Assembly (NCBI GenBank): GCA_034509425.1
Contig: JAVTVJ010000452.1
Coordinates: forward strand, 372,001 to 436,000
Length of the DNA stretch: 64,000 nt
Origin: Eopsaltria australis
Taxonomy: Eukaryota > Chordata > Aves > Passeriformes > Petroicidae
Reading direction: 5' to 3'
The position numbers were made by a program, and so were the translations under genes. The notes beneath the pieces were generated by a model. It was given only the letters and a program-made list of their open reading frames with translations. It did no database searches and was not told where the DNA came from. Of the stretch, positions 38,401-49,850 are shown in pieces (position 1 is the stretch's first letter; the number at the start of each line of letters is the position of its first letter).

Positions 38401-39779
38401 CAGATGGTTTTAGTATGTTTGTCATGAAGTATAGAAAGTTTTGGTACATTTGGATAATTTAGGTCATTACTTTTAGTAAATTATATATTACAAAAAAATA
38501 AGGTAATGGGAGTCATAAAAACAGCATCGCTCAAAACTACTTTAATGGTAGAGGAATGAAAATAGAAGGGTGAAGGTAAAAAAACATCTTAAATGTCTTG
38601 CACTTACCAGTGTTTGTACAGTATCATAGTTCTGATTTTTTATTTTGACAGCTCATAAAGATCAAGAGAGCACCAAAGGGTCAATGCTTGTGTACTGACA
38701 GGCAGATCAACCCTTTTTCTTTGCTTTTGGTTTTTAAACACTGAATCAAAGTGAGGAAAATGGCTGGAAATTTCTAAATTTAAAAGAGGAAATAAATTAT
38801 TAAGCTTCTACAGAAAAGGTCAATGTTTGACTTGCAGAAATTGTCAGAGTGAAAATACTGAAAACCAAAATCCTTGTTTAGCCATAGAATAAATGTTCTT
38901 CAGCAGCAATTATGGATACTAGTTCTGATTTTTCTGCCAGTTTTAAGTGACATAATATTACTAATTTCTACAGAAAAAAACTGCTTTATCCAAGGCAGAA
39001 AAAAGAAAGGGCTTATTGTTTTCTATCCTTTTATAATGCAAGCAGCCTTATACACCAACAGTCCAAGTACTGAATAGGCAGAGACACAAAAAATCACAGT
39101 TATTTTTGCAATTTCTATTTATTCTGAGTTTTCAATGCACTAAGAAAATATAAAAAAACCAAAATGCTTTGATGTCCTCAGCCCATCCATAGAAGATCAG
39201 AGCCAACTTTTTTTAGCAGAGTGTTTGAGGTTGGGAGGGGGAAGTGGGTAAATAAGAAAAAGGATGAAGGATAAGTAGAACATAATTAACAGAATCCTAG
39301 GCATGCTACATATTTTCTCAATAGGAAAAAGTAATTATATAAAGTGCGAGATTGACTTACATATTATATGTCCTCTGCCATAATTTTTGTCTATTCTCAA
39401 ATATGGGCATTACTGGCTGACTTTATGAGGGGTTTTTGCGTCAAATTAAAATTCAGATTCTTTTTTTTTTATTTATTTCAAGGTAATATTCTGCCTTGAT
39501 CCCATCCTGCCTCTAGGGAAGTCCATGAATGTGAAATTTAACACCACATGAAAAAGTTGTGTACTTTTTTTGTATAGACAGGCTACACCTGGTGATGGTT
39601 GGTCGTTGTGTTCTCCTCCCTGTGAACTTCTAGACAGAAACATCAAGATGAAGATGAGGTTGGGCATAAGACTCTCCAAGGCCTTCTGACTTACATGGTC
39701 TAGCTGTTTCCTATAGCAGACAATTGTATCATAGAATTACTTATATAAACTAAGTAGATTCTACTTCAACTAAGTTGAT
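29401..39779. other. Ten kilobases of nearly repeat-free non-coding DNA
   Basis: No recognisable mobile element or exon is seen, apart from short homopolymers. 29660-29990 and 32280-32780 are mildly GC-raised and unidentified. Two stretches, 35180-35720 and 36080-36420, keep several isolated CpGs and many homeodomain/POU-like words in otherwise AT-rich sequence, including ATTTGCAT at 36330-36337 and the palindrome tgcaattgca at 36321-36330. This is the texture of conserved regulatory DNA, but conservation cannot be judged from one sequence. A local 13-bp direct duplication (cttgaaacatatt) lies at 38296-38326. Confidence 0.45.
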
Positions 39780-40750
39780 TCCATTACTTCTATAAGAAGG
39801 ACATTCCTCATTCCTCTGATAGTTCCTCTAATTTCTGACTTAAATTTTATAATGAACCTTTGTTTTTGTGCCAACAATGTCCTTTAGATTAATTAGTTCT
39901 CCTCTCTCCCTGCTATTTACTCCCCTCTGATGCATTTAGAGAGCAATCGTCCCTTCTCAGCCTCCATTCTGTGAGTGTTAGCCAAGATCTTTTTATGTAT
40001 TGCTGGAAAATGTGCCCTCAAGTCCACTGATTACCCTGAACAGAAATTCATTTTAGGTCTTCAGTACAGAGATTGCTTTCTGTATTTTAATATTTTATCC
40101 CATTTCTATTACCTTATTTCTTTATATTTCTTTCAAGATATCCCAGCACGCTTCTGATTTGATGATGATTATTAAGTTTGTGTGTTCGACACTATTTATC
40201 TGACTTCAGCAGAAAAAGAAAATTAGTGAAACTATTAAGTAAGGGTTCCAAGACTGAGCCTTGAGAAATTTCAGTCATAACTTTCTTCAAGTTTTTTCAT
40301 AATGGTAACCTGGTGTTATTCTTTTCACCTAGTCTCAGGTTTACTTTGCAATCTTGGTACTGATCTGTTTTGTTGGCTGGTACCACAGCATTGGCTTTAC
40401 CTCCTTATAGGTAGATTAAGCCTACGGTTTCCCTTGTCTAAAAGTAACAGCTCTTTCATGAATGATCGACACCTAGCTAGATTAGTACAATCTACCTACA
40501 GCAAACTCATTTAATATTAGCTTTCTTTTCCACAGAACTTCACATCTTTCATTATTCTTCCACTCAAAAACTTTATAGTCTTGCTTAAAAGTGAGGTCGG
40601 GTAAATTCTTTATATTTGTCCAAACTATTTCTTCCTCCTCTATTAATTATGCATGTTATGTATGTTATCTTCCAGTAAGATTCACTTGAGTCATTATGTT
40701 GTCTGCTCTTCCAATGTTCCGGAATATCCAGAAGCAGAATTTCAATACAA
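39780..40750 (-). mobile_element. Ancient CR1/L3-like LINE reverse transcriptase fragment
   Basis: The block is read on the minus strand. At 40243-40281 the reverse complement translates to VMTEISQGSVLEP, which keeps the RT motif core QGSVLGP of CR1-clade elements. Nucleotide phrases agree in order with reversed sauropsid CR1 text: attcctcattcctctgat near 39804, gagcaatcgtcccttctcagc near 39940, atcccatttctattac near 40096, ccaagactgagccttgag near 40248, and gtagattaag...cctttgtctaaaa-like text near 40410-40440. It is much more diverged than the copy at the window start, with many indels and stops. It is an old fossil with no coding capacity. The ends are approximate. Confidence 0.7.
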
Positions 40751-41212
40751 AATATGGAGTTTAGGGGACGTAGGCTTATAGTCCATCTCTGTTTAACAAA
40801 AATGTGTAACTGTATGACTTTTTAGCTGATTTATGCATAGGCCTAAATCCAAAAATATCCTTAAACTGAATAAATTTCTATCCAGATATAGTATTGCAAA
40901 ATCTCATCCAAAATGTTGACATCACAATTTGAGAACTTACCTGCTACTTAATGCATGATATATTTGGCCATTATGTAGCTTCTTTCCTATTAATTTTCAA
41001 GATTAATAAGATCACATGTTTCTTAAGTGTACCAGTGAAAAGATTACTAAGCCACTGCATCAGGTAATGTAGATAAACACACAGCTTTAGCCTTCAGCTA
41101 CCTTGGACCTAGTGAAAAATAGAAAACAGTTACAAAAGCTTGTATGCTATGCAGTCTGTTAACCCTTACTTGTAAATAAACATCCCAGGTCCAATTGAGA
41201 TCAGAAACAGAA
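40751..41212. other. Unique non-coding stretch
   Basis: AT-rich, with no exon or repeat recognised. It directly precedes the gene-like unit that starts with a TATA box at 41213. Confidence 0.5.
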
Positions 41213-41720
41213 TATATAAAGCTGAGTGTCTGGATCTGAACAGTGATGTGTACGTGAATCACTCTTTTATCATAAAAGGGAAAAGCTAGTCCTTCATAAG
41301 AAAAGAAAAAAAATTACTATTAACAATCCGTTTCACACTTCATTTAACAGCAAGCATCAACAGGCACTGGTTGTAATGGAGCTCACACTGACCTTTCTTG
41401 CCTTCTGTCAGCTCTCCTTTTCCCAACAGGGTGCAGGGAGGAAAGAGGAGAAATTAGAAAAAGAAGAGGGGGAGGAGGAGCTGCAATTGGCAGAACGCAT
41501 AAATACGTGGGAAGAAGAATGCCAGCTTGTCATCTTACAGATCTGGGAAACTGCCACATTCTGGAACCTTAAATGGCAACTAAAATTATGTACTACATTC
41601 TGTATAACCTGGAGACTATCTAAAAAGTCTCAGCTACAGCAGTGTAGCTCCAGAACTTATTTCATAACTGAAAAGGCTGCCTGAGGGTGCCTTCAAATAA
41701 ACTCCTTATGTGTGGGTTCA
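41213..41720 (+). other. Gene-like unit of unknown status (TATA, ORF of 102 codons, poly(A) signal)
   Basis: In order there is a consensus TATA box (tatataaag, 41213-41221), an ATG at 41376 in strong context (purine at -3, G at +4), a 102-codon frame ending at 41684, and AATAAA at 41696-41701. A GT-rich stretch (tatgtgtgggttc) follows about 7 bases after the AATAAA. The predicted protein starts with a hydrophobic, signal-peptide-like run (LTLTFLAFCQLSFS), then a Glu/Lys-rich part, then a Trp- and Cys-containing tail. I do not recognise it. Inside the frame, tctccttttcccaacag (ending 41429) is a good splice acceptor, so the segment could instead be the last exon of a long non-coding RNA. A short upstream ATG frame lies near 41246. 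All parts may also coincide by chance. Confidence 0.25.
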
Positions 41721-41954
41721 AAACAAACGTGGTACTGTTGTATTTATAGATCATTTCTGGAGTAAGTCTAAAGGAGACTGCATGTTCTGCTGCTTAGAGC
41801 CAAAGAGCTGAGAATAGGCTCTCCAAAGGATACCAGGTGCTACTCCCAGTGGTGCCATTAGCTGACCTCTTTATGACTCAAGCTGCTCAGCTGAAAAATT
41901 GAAAGCTTTTTAAAAATGAAGTCAAGAACTCTCAGAAAACCAGCATGGTTGCAT
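41721..41954. other. Unique non-coding stretch
   Basis: A short spacer between the gene-like unit and the MIR-like copy, with nothing recognised. Confidence 0.5.
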
Positions 41955-42065
41955 ACGTGGTAGCATGGTTTCAGGCAGGTCATGAAGTCAACTGATGGCA
42001 GTTCTATTCCTGGCTCTGAATTGTACTCAGCTGAACCTGGATGAGTTATTTAGGGCAAGCCCACA
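41955..42065 (+). repeat. MIR-like SINE fragment (ancient)
   Basis: The segment reads tggtagcatggtt, then gttctattcctggctctg, then ctgaacctggatgagttattta and gggcaagc. The opening matches the MIR 5' part (atagtggtt), the core (ttcgattcctggctctg) and the 'ctgtgtgaccttggg...' region, with changes. The middle block is the best kept. Confidence 0.5.
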
Positions 42066-42370
42066 CCACAAAGCTCAGCAGAGAGCACTGAGTTGCCTCA
42101 GGGGAAACCAAGTTCAGAACCAGAAACTAGATAGTTGCAGCAGGATATTGTTCCACCTGAGCTAGCTCACTAATTATCTCTAATTTGGGCTAATTAACCC
42201 GAGCAGACAAGCAAGGATAAATCAGCTAAACTGACTTGTGCACAAGTGAGTCTCTGAAATGCTTTGCCCTGTGTTGGACAGCTATACCAACCAGCCAGGA
42301 TCTTTCTTAACCTAGCAATTATGCTGTGAGCTGCACCCTGAAGTTATAGTATCTAATACCTGTGCACATT
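42066..42370. other. Unique non-coding stretch
   Basis: No exon or named repeat. The text is locally moderately GC-balanced. Confidence 0.45.
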
Positions 42371-42462
42371 TTTTGTTGTTGTTTTGGGGGTTTTGTGGGG
42401 GGTTTTTTTGTTGTTGTTTTTGGTTTTTTCCTTTGTTTTTTTTGTGTTTTGGTTTGGCTAGT
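42371..42462. repeat. T/G-rich low-complexity tract
   Basis: About 90 bases are composed of T and G runs (ttttttgttgttgttttggggg and similar on the plus strand, with few other bases). The complementary strand is an A/C tract. It is seen directly; no family is implied. Confidence 0.9.
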
Positions 42463-42617
42463 TGAAATTTCTAATTCAAGATTTGTTCACACCTCTTTCA
42501 AAACAGTGGTAAGGAATCATGTACAAACTCAGTCTTAAATACCAAATATGGATTTACTTTCCCACAGAGGTAAAATGACCATAACTTTGAGCAAGAACAG
42601 GAGTTTCAGCAGTAAAT

Positions 42618-42690
42618 TAAGTATAAATAATTTATATAAATTATTAAAATAATTAAATATAACTTCTATAAATAATAAAATGTAGATAAA
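42618..42690. repeat. AT-rich low-complexity patch with a 20-bp perfect palindrome
   Basis: This stretch is almost all A and T. aataatttat / ataaattatt (42626-42645) is a perfect 20-bp palindrome with no spacer, but composition makes such palindromes much more likely here. It may act as a DNA-unwinding or matrix-attachment-like stretch; that is inference only. Confidence 0.8.
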
Positions 42691-44429
42691 GAAATATATT
42701 TCCAGAGGACATGAAAATCATGTACATTTTGGAACCATTGTCAGTACTTGAAAGTTGAACGGTAGATCAAAATAAGCTTAAATTTAAAGGAAAATAAAAG
42801 GAATTTTAATTTTCTTTCAAACCTCCAACAAGTCTGAGATTAAATCAAGGAAAAATATGAGGGGCTTGCTCTTCAATGCCATGCTTTTCTTAGTGGAACA
42901 CCTGAGCTCAGTGTCGCCACTTCGATCTCCCCCACTCAACTACTCATGTGTTCTGCTCAGATGCACTGGCCATTGATTTGAATTGCATGGCTTAGAGGAG
43001 TGAGGGTTGCCAAACACAGCCTTTTATTCTCTTCCAGTGCTCATGTGCAAGTCCTAAGAGCAGTCAAGAGGCTGCTGCCAAAGCTCACTCTATGAATCAG
43101 CAGTCGGGCTGCTCCCTCACAGCACAATCTAAAGCACTCTCAGACAATAAGGAATGAAGAAGGCAGGGGGAGGTTAAGGCATTATCTCTATTAGAGTTTG
43201 TCCTAATGTTTTTCATAGAAATTAAATTAGTCACAAGACCTTCTCTGACATTTTAAAATCGTCTAATAAAGGGTCTCCCATTTTTGTTCAGGTATAAAAT
43301 ATTTCTTTCTCTGCTTCTCTTTCATTCATTTCAATTTGCTGAAAGCAAGGAAGAAAAAATCCAACTCTGTCCATTAGGATATTTCAGGCATTGTATATAG
43401 ACAGCTGTTATTAAAAGCATCTAATAATTTCAAGTTGGTTGTAAAAATATCTGTTCTGACATGTATGGCTACTAGACATTAGCTAGTCATTTTGAGCCTA
43501 TAAAATGCTCCTGTCCTTTTCATTTTCTTTGTTCATAAAACCATGATGATTTTGGAAATCCACTGGTAGAACTTATAAATCCCAGAGTTAGCATGGAACT
43601 CTTAGGTTGATAACAAACCGTTTAGCTGTGGAATAAGCCATACATCAGCAAGGATGGTATTACAGTCTTCTCAAAGCAAGAGGACCACTGGAGACTGTTT
43701 ATACAGGCAGACTTAACAGGAAACACAGACTTGGGCTTGAGGCAATGAGGTTGGGAAAGAAGGATACAAGTAGCAGCTCTTAAAATATTGAAGCTTGGAG
43801 AGAAGTCATTAAAGGCTTGTTTGCAGAGAGATTATTTTGCATTTTAAGTTCACATGAAACAAGATTAAAGGAAACCTTAAGCAGTGTGATTTGGAAGCAA
43901 AAAAAGTATGGCAAAGGGGAAATTTTCTGCACACCCTATAGCCAGGAACTTCTGAGAGAATTTCTAGGACTTTTCCAGAATGGAACACAGGTACCATTTT
44001 TCATTTCACAGACACCCTTAAACATTTCCAGCAGAGGCTAAAAAATATTAATAAAAAATAGACTTGCATAAGTATGTCAACATAATACAGTGTGTCAGAA
44101 AAATAAAGAAAATAATCTATCTCTTTTTTTTTTATCCCTTGTACTAATTAGCACAAAAAATACTTGTCTAAGAACTTACTCATATGATAAACATATTCAT
44201 ATGATAAACAACATGTAAGGTAGCTCTGGCACAAACCAGAAATCCAGGATTGTAGCAGCCCTACCCCAAAACAGCCAAACAGCATCATGAGTCAACTACA
44301 GTTTTCAAGATGAGTTGACAATAGGAGTATAAATGCTGGTTTATATAATGGTTAGCCTGATACTCAACACCACACTTCACTGCAAGGTAAAAACATTCTT
44401 TGTAAAATCCACTGCTGTTGTGTCCTATC
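42691..44429. other. Unique non-coding stretch
   Basis: No exon or named repeat is recognised. A 14-bp direct duplication (tcatatgataaaca, 44180-44193 and 44197-44210) is the only local repeat. Confidence 0.5.
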
Positions 44430-44506
44430 CCTATTTTTTTCCCCTGACTTCAATGCAAGTTTAACTTGGAACCTCCACTGAACAAACCATTCTATGATTC
44501 TATGAT
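44430..44506 (+). mobile_element. CR1 LINE 3' end, strongly 5'-truncated
   Basis: The terminal string attctatgattctatgat (44489-44506) is the diagnostic CR1 3' octamer repeat. The preceding text, gacttcaatgc...aacctccactgaacaaacc, aligns to the CR1 tail gacttgatgatct...ggtcccttccaacccaaacc with substitutions. Only about 60-75 bases of the element remain, which is normal for CR1 insertions truncated at the 5' end. The plus strand is the sense strand. Confidence 0.8.
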
Positions 44507-45210
44507 ATTCCATCAAGTTCTAAAGGAGACACGATACAGCAATTTGTCGAGCTTAAGGGAAATTCAAGAACTTCCCAGGGCTCCTAATATGGTCTGATGC
44601 ATACACAGCAACCTGGAGAGGCTCCATCAGGAAATTTTTATCCAGTGCTTTGCTACAAGAAGAAAACTTCATGGCACCAGGATTGACAGCATTAACAGCA
44701 TTCATGTGTACATGCAGCTGTCACAGAAAGCCTGCTGTTTGAATTTACATCAAAAGAGGGCTACACAGTTGCCTCTACAAGACAAAAGAAAAGGAACTAT
44801 TCAAAGCCAGTGCTAAACTATAACATCATTAGGAAAGTGCAATGAATTCATAGCTGAGTTAAAATTTAGAAATGGCACAGAGCTTTGTGTTTCAGACCAA
44901 TGCTATATTTTGGTAGCAGCTATGCATAATAAATTCCAGAAATCATAATCCCTTGGTTTTCATTTGAAACATTAATCTAACCCAGATAGAAATGCCTGTT
45001 GGTTTTTCTTGGGTTTGTTTTCAAGTGACTTGTCCTATAGTAGTGGTTTTGTGCTATAGTTGTGTTAGCATAAAAAAGATGTTGTGCTGTCTAACCAAAG
45101 TAACTTAGTTTCAGACATGTTTTGATTTTTGTTCATAGAAGTGCTTGCTAAAGGTAAATATAAAATTGTGCTTCCATATAGTTGTATCAAAAGTATTATC
45201 AGATGTTGCT
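44507..45210. other. Unique non-coding stretch after the CR1 tail
   Basis: Nothing recognised. Confidence 0.5.
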
Positions 45211-45248
45211 TAAAAAAAAAACAAAAACAAAAACAAAACCACAAAAAC
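45211..45248. repeat. A-rich (AAAAAC)n-like tract
   Basis: An A run followed by caaaaacaaaaacaaaacc units, seen directly. There is no CR1-like or other element sequence next to it. Confidence 0.85.
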
Positions 45249-46959
45249 TGGCAGTTTCCTGAAACTCCTTATGATGAACACGTTAGCAATGTTGACAGTG
45301 TGTTGGAATTACCCTTTGTGAGCTGAAAGAGCTCACCAGTAGTGCTGATGAGAATTTTCAAATTAAAAAAATCTCATCGGAATGTGATGATTTGTTGCAT
45401 CCAAACACTTAATGCAATACATCTGTAGTTGAAAAATCTCACTGGATTCCTGCCTGAATTTGTGGAAGGGTATCAGGCTAGGGACTGAGGATCCAGTGCT
45501 GTTAGTGCTTCACTAAAAGTGTTCTGAAGATAACCTAGAAAAGCAGAAATCCAACCTTTTTGCCCTATACATGTGACAATGTACATTTCTTTATAGGGTT
45601 TCCCAGACCACTGAACATAGAAGTAGCATATTATTCCATGGGACAGTACTTTAGGAATTTATGGTCAGTTTATACAGTCAATACACAGTAGTCATCCTCT
45701 TGGCCATGTGCAGATACTACTCACTTATTGCTGTTTCACCAGACAAGAATTGCCTGTCATCACTGCAATTAGTGACATTAGTGTTATTTAAAAAAATAAG
45801 TCCCTCTTCTACACAGGGCTTGTTAACTCAGGCACAGCACTATAGAGCTAAGTGCATCTGATTACCCTGAGCAGCTTAACACTTCTTAAAATGCCTTGTC
45901 CTGTATTTCTGTCTGCTGTTTGTAAGATATCTACAGTCTTCCTGATTATATTCCAGACTCACATATGACGTTAGTAGTCTGAGCTTTACTACTCTGATCA
46001 AAGAATCAACATATGGCAAGCATGGTAACTCACAACTCAACTGCAGATTTCTGTCTGCAATCAGGTATCAAACATTCAAAAGAACTTTTAGACAATAAGC
46101 TTATTATAGAAACTTTAAAATTGAATTTCAATAACAAGTAATTCAAGAACAATAGTCCATGCTCAGGCATCTGGGACATGTAGAAAAGCTGCTCTTTACT
46201 GCAGATTTTTCTTTTACACCCTATATATGGCTTTGTACATCCTCACCAGAAAGCCATAGGTAAAATAATTAAAAGTTAACTTAGCATGCTTTGTCAGTTA
46301 CTGCTTGATCCAGAAATGATTTATGCTAAAGGAAGAATTGTCCTCACTTCAATGGGCTTTAGACCATCACTGTTATGATGAAGTTAGTCAGATCTACAAG
46401 ACATGGAGATATTGTTATGCGTTTTTTAGAACTCTAAGTTTGAAAAGTGAAATTAAAAGCCATTCGGGCTGAAGGAGGAATATTCTTCAAACTCTCTGAA
46501 ATGAAATTCAAAACTTCAGCATATAAAATAGCAAGTGATTTTCCTATTCTTTTGAAATAAGAAGAATGTTCCCTTTTAATCTCTGAATTATGAATGCAAG
46601 AGCATCTGATCCATAAAGCTATGTTGTTGTATTCTTTATTAAATCTAGAAGTTTAACAAACGTATCACAAGATGTTCCCTTGTTATCTGTTCCTGTTCTT
46701 TTTTCCTCATGTATTTTTCTGAAGAAAATATTAGAGGAATAAAATACACATAACATGGCTAAAAAATTGCTGAAGAGTCATTAGTTAGTCTTTTACCAAG
46801 TGTCCAAAAGACAGCAAGTAAGGAATGAAGTAGAGTTATTGTGTGATTATATATTGTCTTTGATAAATAACTAGTTCCATAGCTGATGAGAAACTGGTAG
46901 ATGTCACTCACCCAACTTCAAAAGGACTCTAGATATGCTCCCCAACAGTACTGTTTTGT
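45249..46959. other. Unique non-coding stretch
   Basis: No exon or named repeat recognised; AT-rich with short featureless frames. Confidence 0.5.
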
Positions 46960-47225
46960 CCAGGTTGAGATGTTATAGTCTGGATGTACAGGTAATGCAC
47001 TGAACATCAGTGAGATCCTGGAGCTGATGGTTCACTCTTTGAGGCTGGTTACAAATGGCATTCCTTAGGGGTGGGATTTACAGTCTGGAGAAGTGATTAT
47101 TTCAGGAACAGAAACTTTTCATTCTTCAGACATTTTCAAGACCAAACTGAGTAGTTTGTCCAGGATGACCATGCTTTGAGCAGCAGATTGGACTGACACC
47201 TCCTAAAGCCTCTGCCAACATGCCT
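46960..47225 (+). mobile_element. CR1 LINE fragment, internally deleted
   Basis: Two non-adjacent parts of CR1 are joined in plus orientation. At about 46975-47085 the text translates to RLVTNGIP, a stop, then GWDLQ, which corresponds to the RT segment RPVTSGVPQGSVLG; the stop sits where Gln is expected (CAG to TAG). From about 47140 the text ttcaagaccaaactg...ccaggatgaccatgctttgagcagcagattggact(g) follows the CR1 3' part ttcaa...ctggacaaggtcc...ctgctttgagcaggggggttggact, then acctcctaaagcctctgccaaca in place of acctcc...ggtcccttccaacc. The intervening ORF2 and the octamer end are missing. It is dead. Confidence 0.6.
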
Positions 47226-49639
47226 GGTCATGTTGTCCCAACATGCCCCCATGTTGTTGCTTCCAGGAAGCAATACTCATTTCTCAGTGATCTAGCAAGG
47301 AGAGTGGGGCATAATGCCCAGGAAGGTATTTGGTGATGGGCACTGAATGGAAGAAACACCATGAATCTGAACATTTGTGCCTTTGAGAATGTCCAACTGA
47401 CACTATGAATGCTAGGCAGCTCCACTGGTATTAGTGCATCACTGGTGACTACTGACATTTCATGGAATGCCTAGAGAAAATGACATGGAGGACTAATGCT
47501 TGAAACACAGAAGGCTAGAAAATCCTACAGATCAAAGTTCTGCAGAGTCAAAATTTCCAATATGACCTTTCTCACTGTCAATGCACAACATCTCAGTATA
47601 TCTGGTCTGGACATCTATGTGCACATATCTTCTACAGTAAACCCAGAATTTTTAGGACATGTTGAACCTCCTGGACATACAGAGAACAAACCACATTGCA
47701 CATCTGCAGATGGTTTGATGCACATGGAGCTCATTTGCAGTATATTGAAGAATTCCAGATGTGTGGTTCTTGCTTGGCAGATTATGACCTACTAGGGCCT
47801 GGAAAAATGCATTAAGTCTTCAAGATCCTTGTATAGAAAATCTCTGCCCAAAATAACCAAAACATGTTCAAGAAAACTTAAATATGCTGTAACACTTTCA
47901 GAAAATTTTAGTCAGTGCCTTACTCTATCTCCCAGCCTCCAGCACGTCATGTACTGTATGACTGCTGAGCAATGACAGATAGGAAAGGTCTACTATTTCT
48001 CCTCACATGTACGGGACCTGCCTGCTTAAAGGAATTAACAGTTTCCCCCACTTAAGGAGATTAGAGATTTTGCATAAAATTCAACAATATTGCAGACTTA
48101 TAACTGAAAAACTTCTCAACGGTGCCAGTTGGTAGGTAGTTACAGATGCTTATACAGCAGTACAAAGAAACAGTTTGTACATGTGCCTGACAGTCTTACC
48201 ACATACAGATCTCACTGCCCACCGTTTACCATGGAGAGCAGTGGCTCTCTACCCTTAGCTGATCCAAAGACAAGAAAAAGTAGAAAAAGTCTATAAAGCT
48301 GGGAACACCAGAGAAGTCCTGGGATTTTTTTGTGCATGTCATTCAGTGCCTTGAGATTTGCAGTCTCTACCACCTGGTGACATGGTCATAGATTCCTGTT
48401 GTTACCTACAATTCTCTCTCACGATCGCATATTTTCTTTCCACTGGTTACTGCACAGTCCCAGGAAACTCAGTTTCAGAAACTCAGTGGCACCTGCCACT
48501 ACAGCTGAGGAGAATAGAACCAACTAGTACATTGAATGGCTTATTCAGAGATCCTGTAAGAAAGAAAAACTACAAGAGTACTTCTACAGCTGTGTTTCTG
48601 CATACTGGGAAAAAAACAGGATGTAAGTTTCTCGTATATAACTTTTGTCCTAGCTAAAGCCGCCGTGGTATTACAAGGAAAGGAAATAGGAACATGAAGT
48701 AAAGGTAATAAAATAGAAAAAAACCCCTTTTTTCCTGAAAAGGCAAACAAACAAGTAATGCCAGAAGATGTCACCAAGGACTGCTACAGGATGTCCCCTT
48801 CCATAAAGGAAATCTACTAGAAATGAAAAACAGCCCAATTATCCTAATTTTAGAGGGCTCTTCCTTTCAGTATAACCAGACAAGGAATGACAGGAACTAA
48901 GGCTGCCGTAATAATCTGTTCCTACTGAATTTTCCAGATCTACATGGAGAGATAATCACAGTAAGACTTTTAGATTTGAAACACAGCTATTATCAAAGGG
49001 GAAAGGGCATTTTTCTTCCTCCAGTACAGGCCATATTCTTACAAAAGAACACCATGGCTACAAGCAATTAAAATATGTTATTAACTCACAAGGATTTCAT
49101 TGCCATGAAATATATATGTAAATTTAATTTGCTGCAGACTTCATGTTCTTGTGCATGTATAGTAGTTGCTTGTAGGTTGGTTTTGGGTTTTAATACAAGC
49201 ATCTTAATAAGTAATCTCTGTAGCTGGTTCTGCTATTCACTTTTTGTATCAAAAATTACACGCATTCTGCAGTACAGTTGGCTTTAAAGAATGACATTCA
49301 ATGCAGTATTTGTTTTCCTGCCCATCCCAGATCGTTCTAGGAACTGAAAAAAATGAGCTAACTAAATATAAACAAGTAATCTGTGTTCTGTGTGCCTATA
49401 GTACCGTTGCCTCAAAGATGACAGTAAGCAAAAAATACTGAAAGTGTTCATTCCTATACCAAGCTTGTTGCATTTTTTCCTTTTTTTTTCACAATGACTG
49501 TTACAGGGGAGACTTATATTTAGCTGTGACTTTCTAACATCTGTTTGCTAAAGCAAATAATGCAGGCAAAGTTGTGGCAAGAGATAGTACATAGAAACAG
49601 CAAGGCCATAGAAAAGGGAAAAAAATGCACGCTTATGCT
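47226..49639. other. Unique non-coding stretch
   Basis: A small hairpin, catgttg-tcc-caacatg, lies at about 47229-47245 next to further catgttg copies. Otherwise no repeat or exon is recognised. Frames up to 99 codons (47496-47795, 48358-48657) are featureless. Confidence 0.5.
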
Positions 49640-49850
49640 GAAGGATCCTTTTGTTTAGCTCTTTTGAGACGGACCTCGGTGACCTTAGAAAACCTCCAGC
49701 TGCAGCCCGTGAAACTGGGTTAGGAGACTCAGCGGAGGACCTTGAGAGCCCTCTACAGGCCATCCGTGCCTGGGAACGCCGAGAGCCTGATCCTGGTAGC
49801 CCTGCTCTGCTCGTCCTCAGCTGCCTTGATGTGTGGATGAAAGACATGTT
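49640..49850. other. GC- and CpG-raised block of unknown origin
   Basis: About 200 bases are clearly GC-richer than their surroundings and contain at least eight CpGs (for example in gacggacctcgg, cagcggagg, ggaacgccgag, gctcgtcctc), whereas CpG is nearly absent elsewhere. An 85-codon plus frame (49651-49908) crosses it and would encode a Pro/Arg/Asp/Glu-rich segment (EDLESPLQAIRAWERREPD), but its first codon is TTG and no exon signals confirm it. Possible readings are a young retroelement or LTR piece, a lost or cryptic exon, or a small regulatory CpG cluster. Confidence 0.6.

Noticed and set aside
39720..39740. tcatagaat string resembling one reversed CR1 octamer
   Set aside because: Only one unit is present and the following sequence does not match a CR1 tail. 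The LINE fragment starting near 39780 is supported independently.
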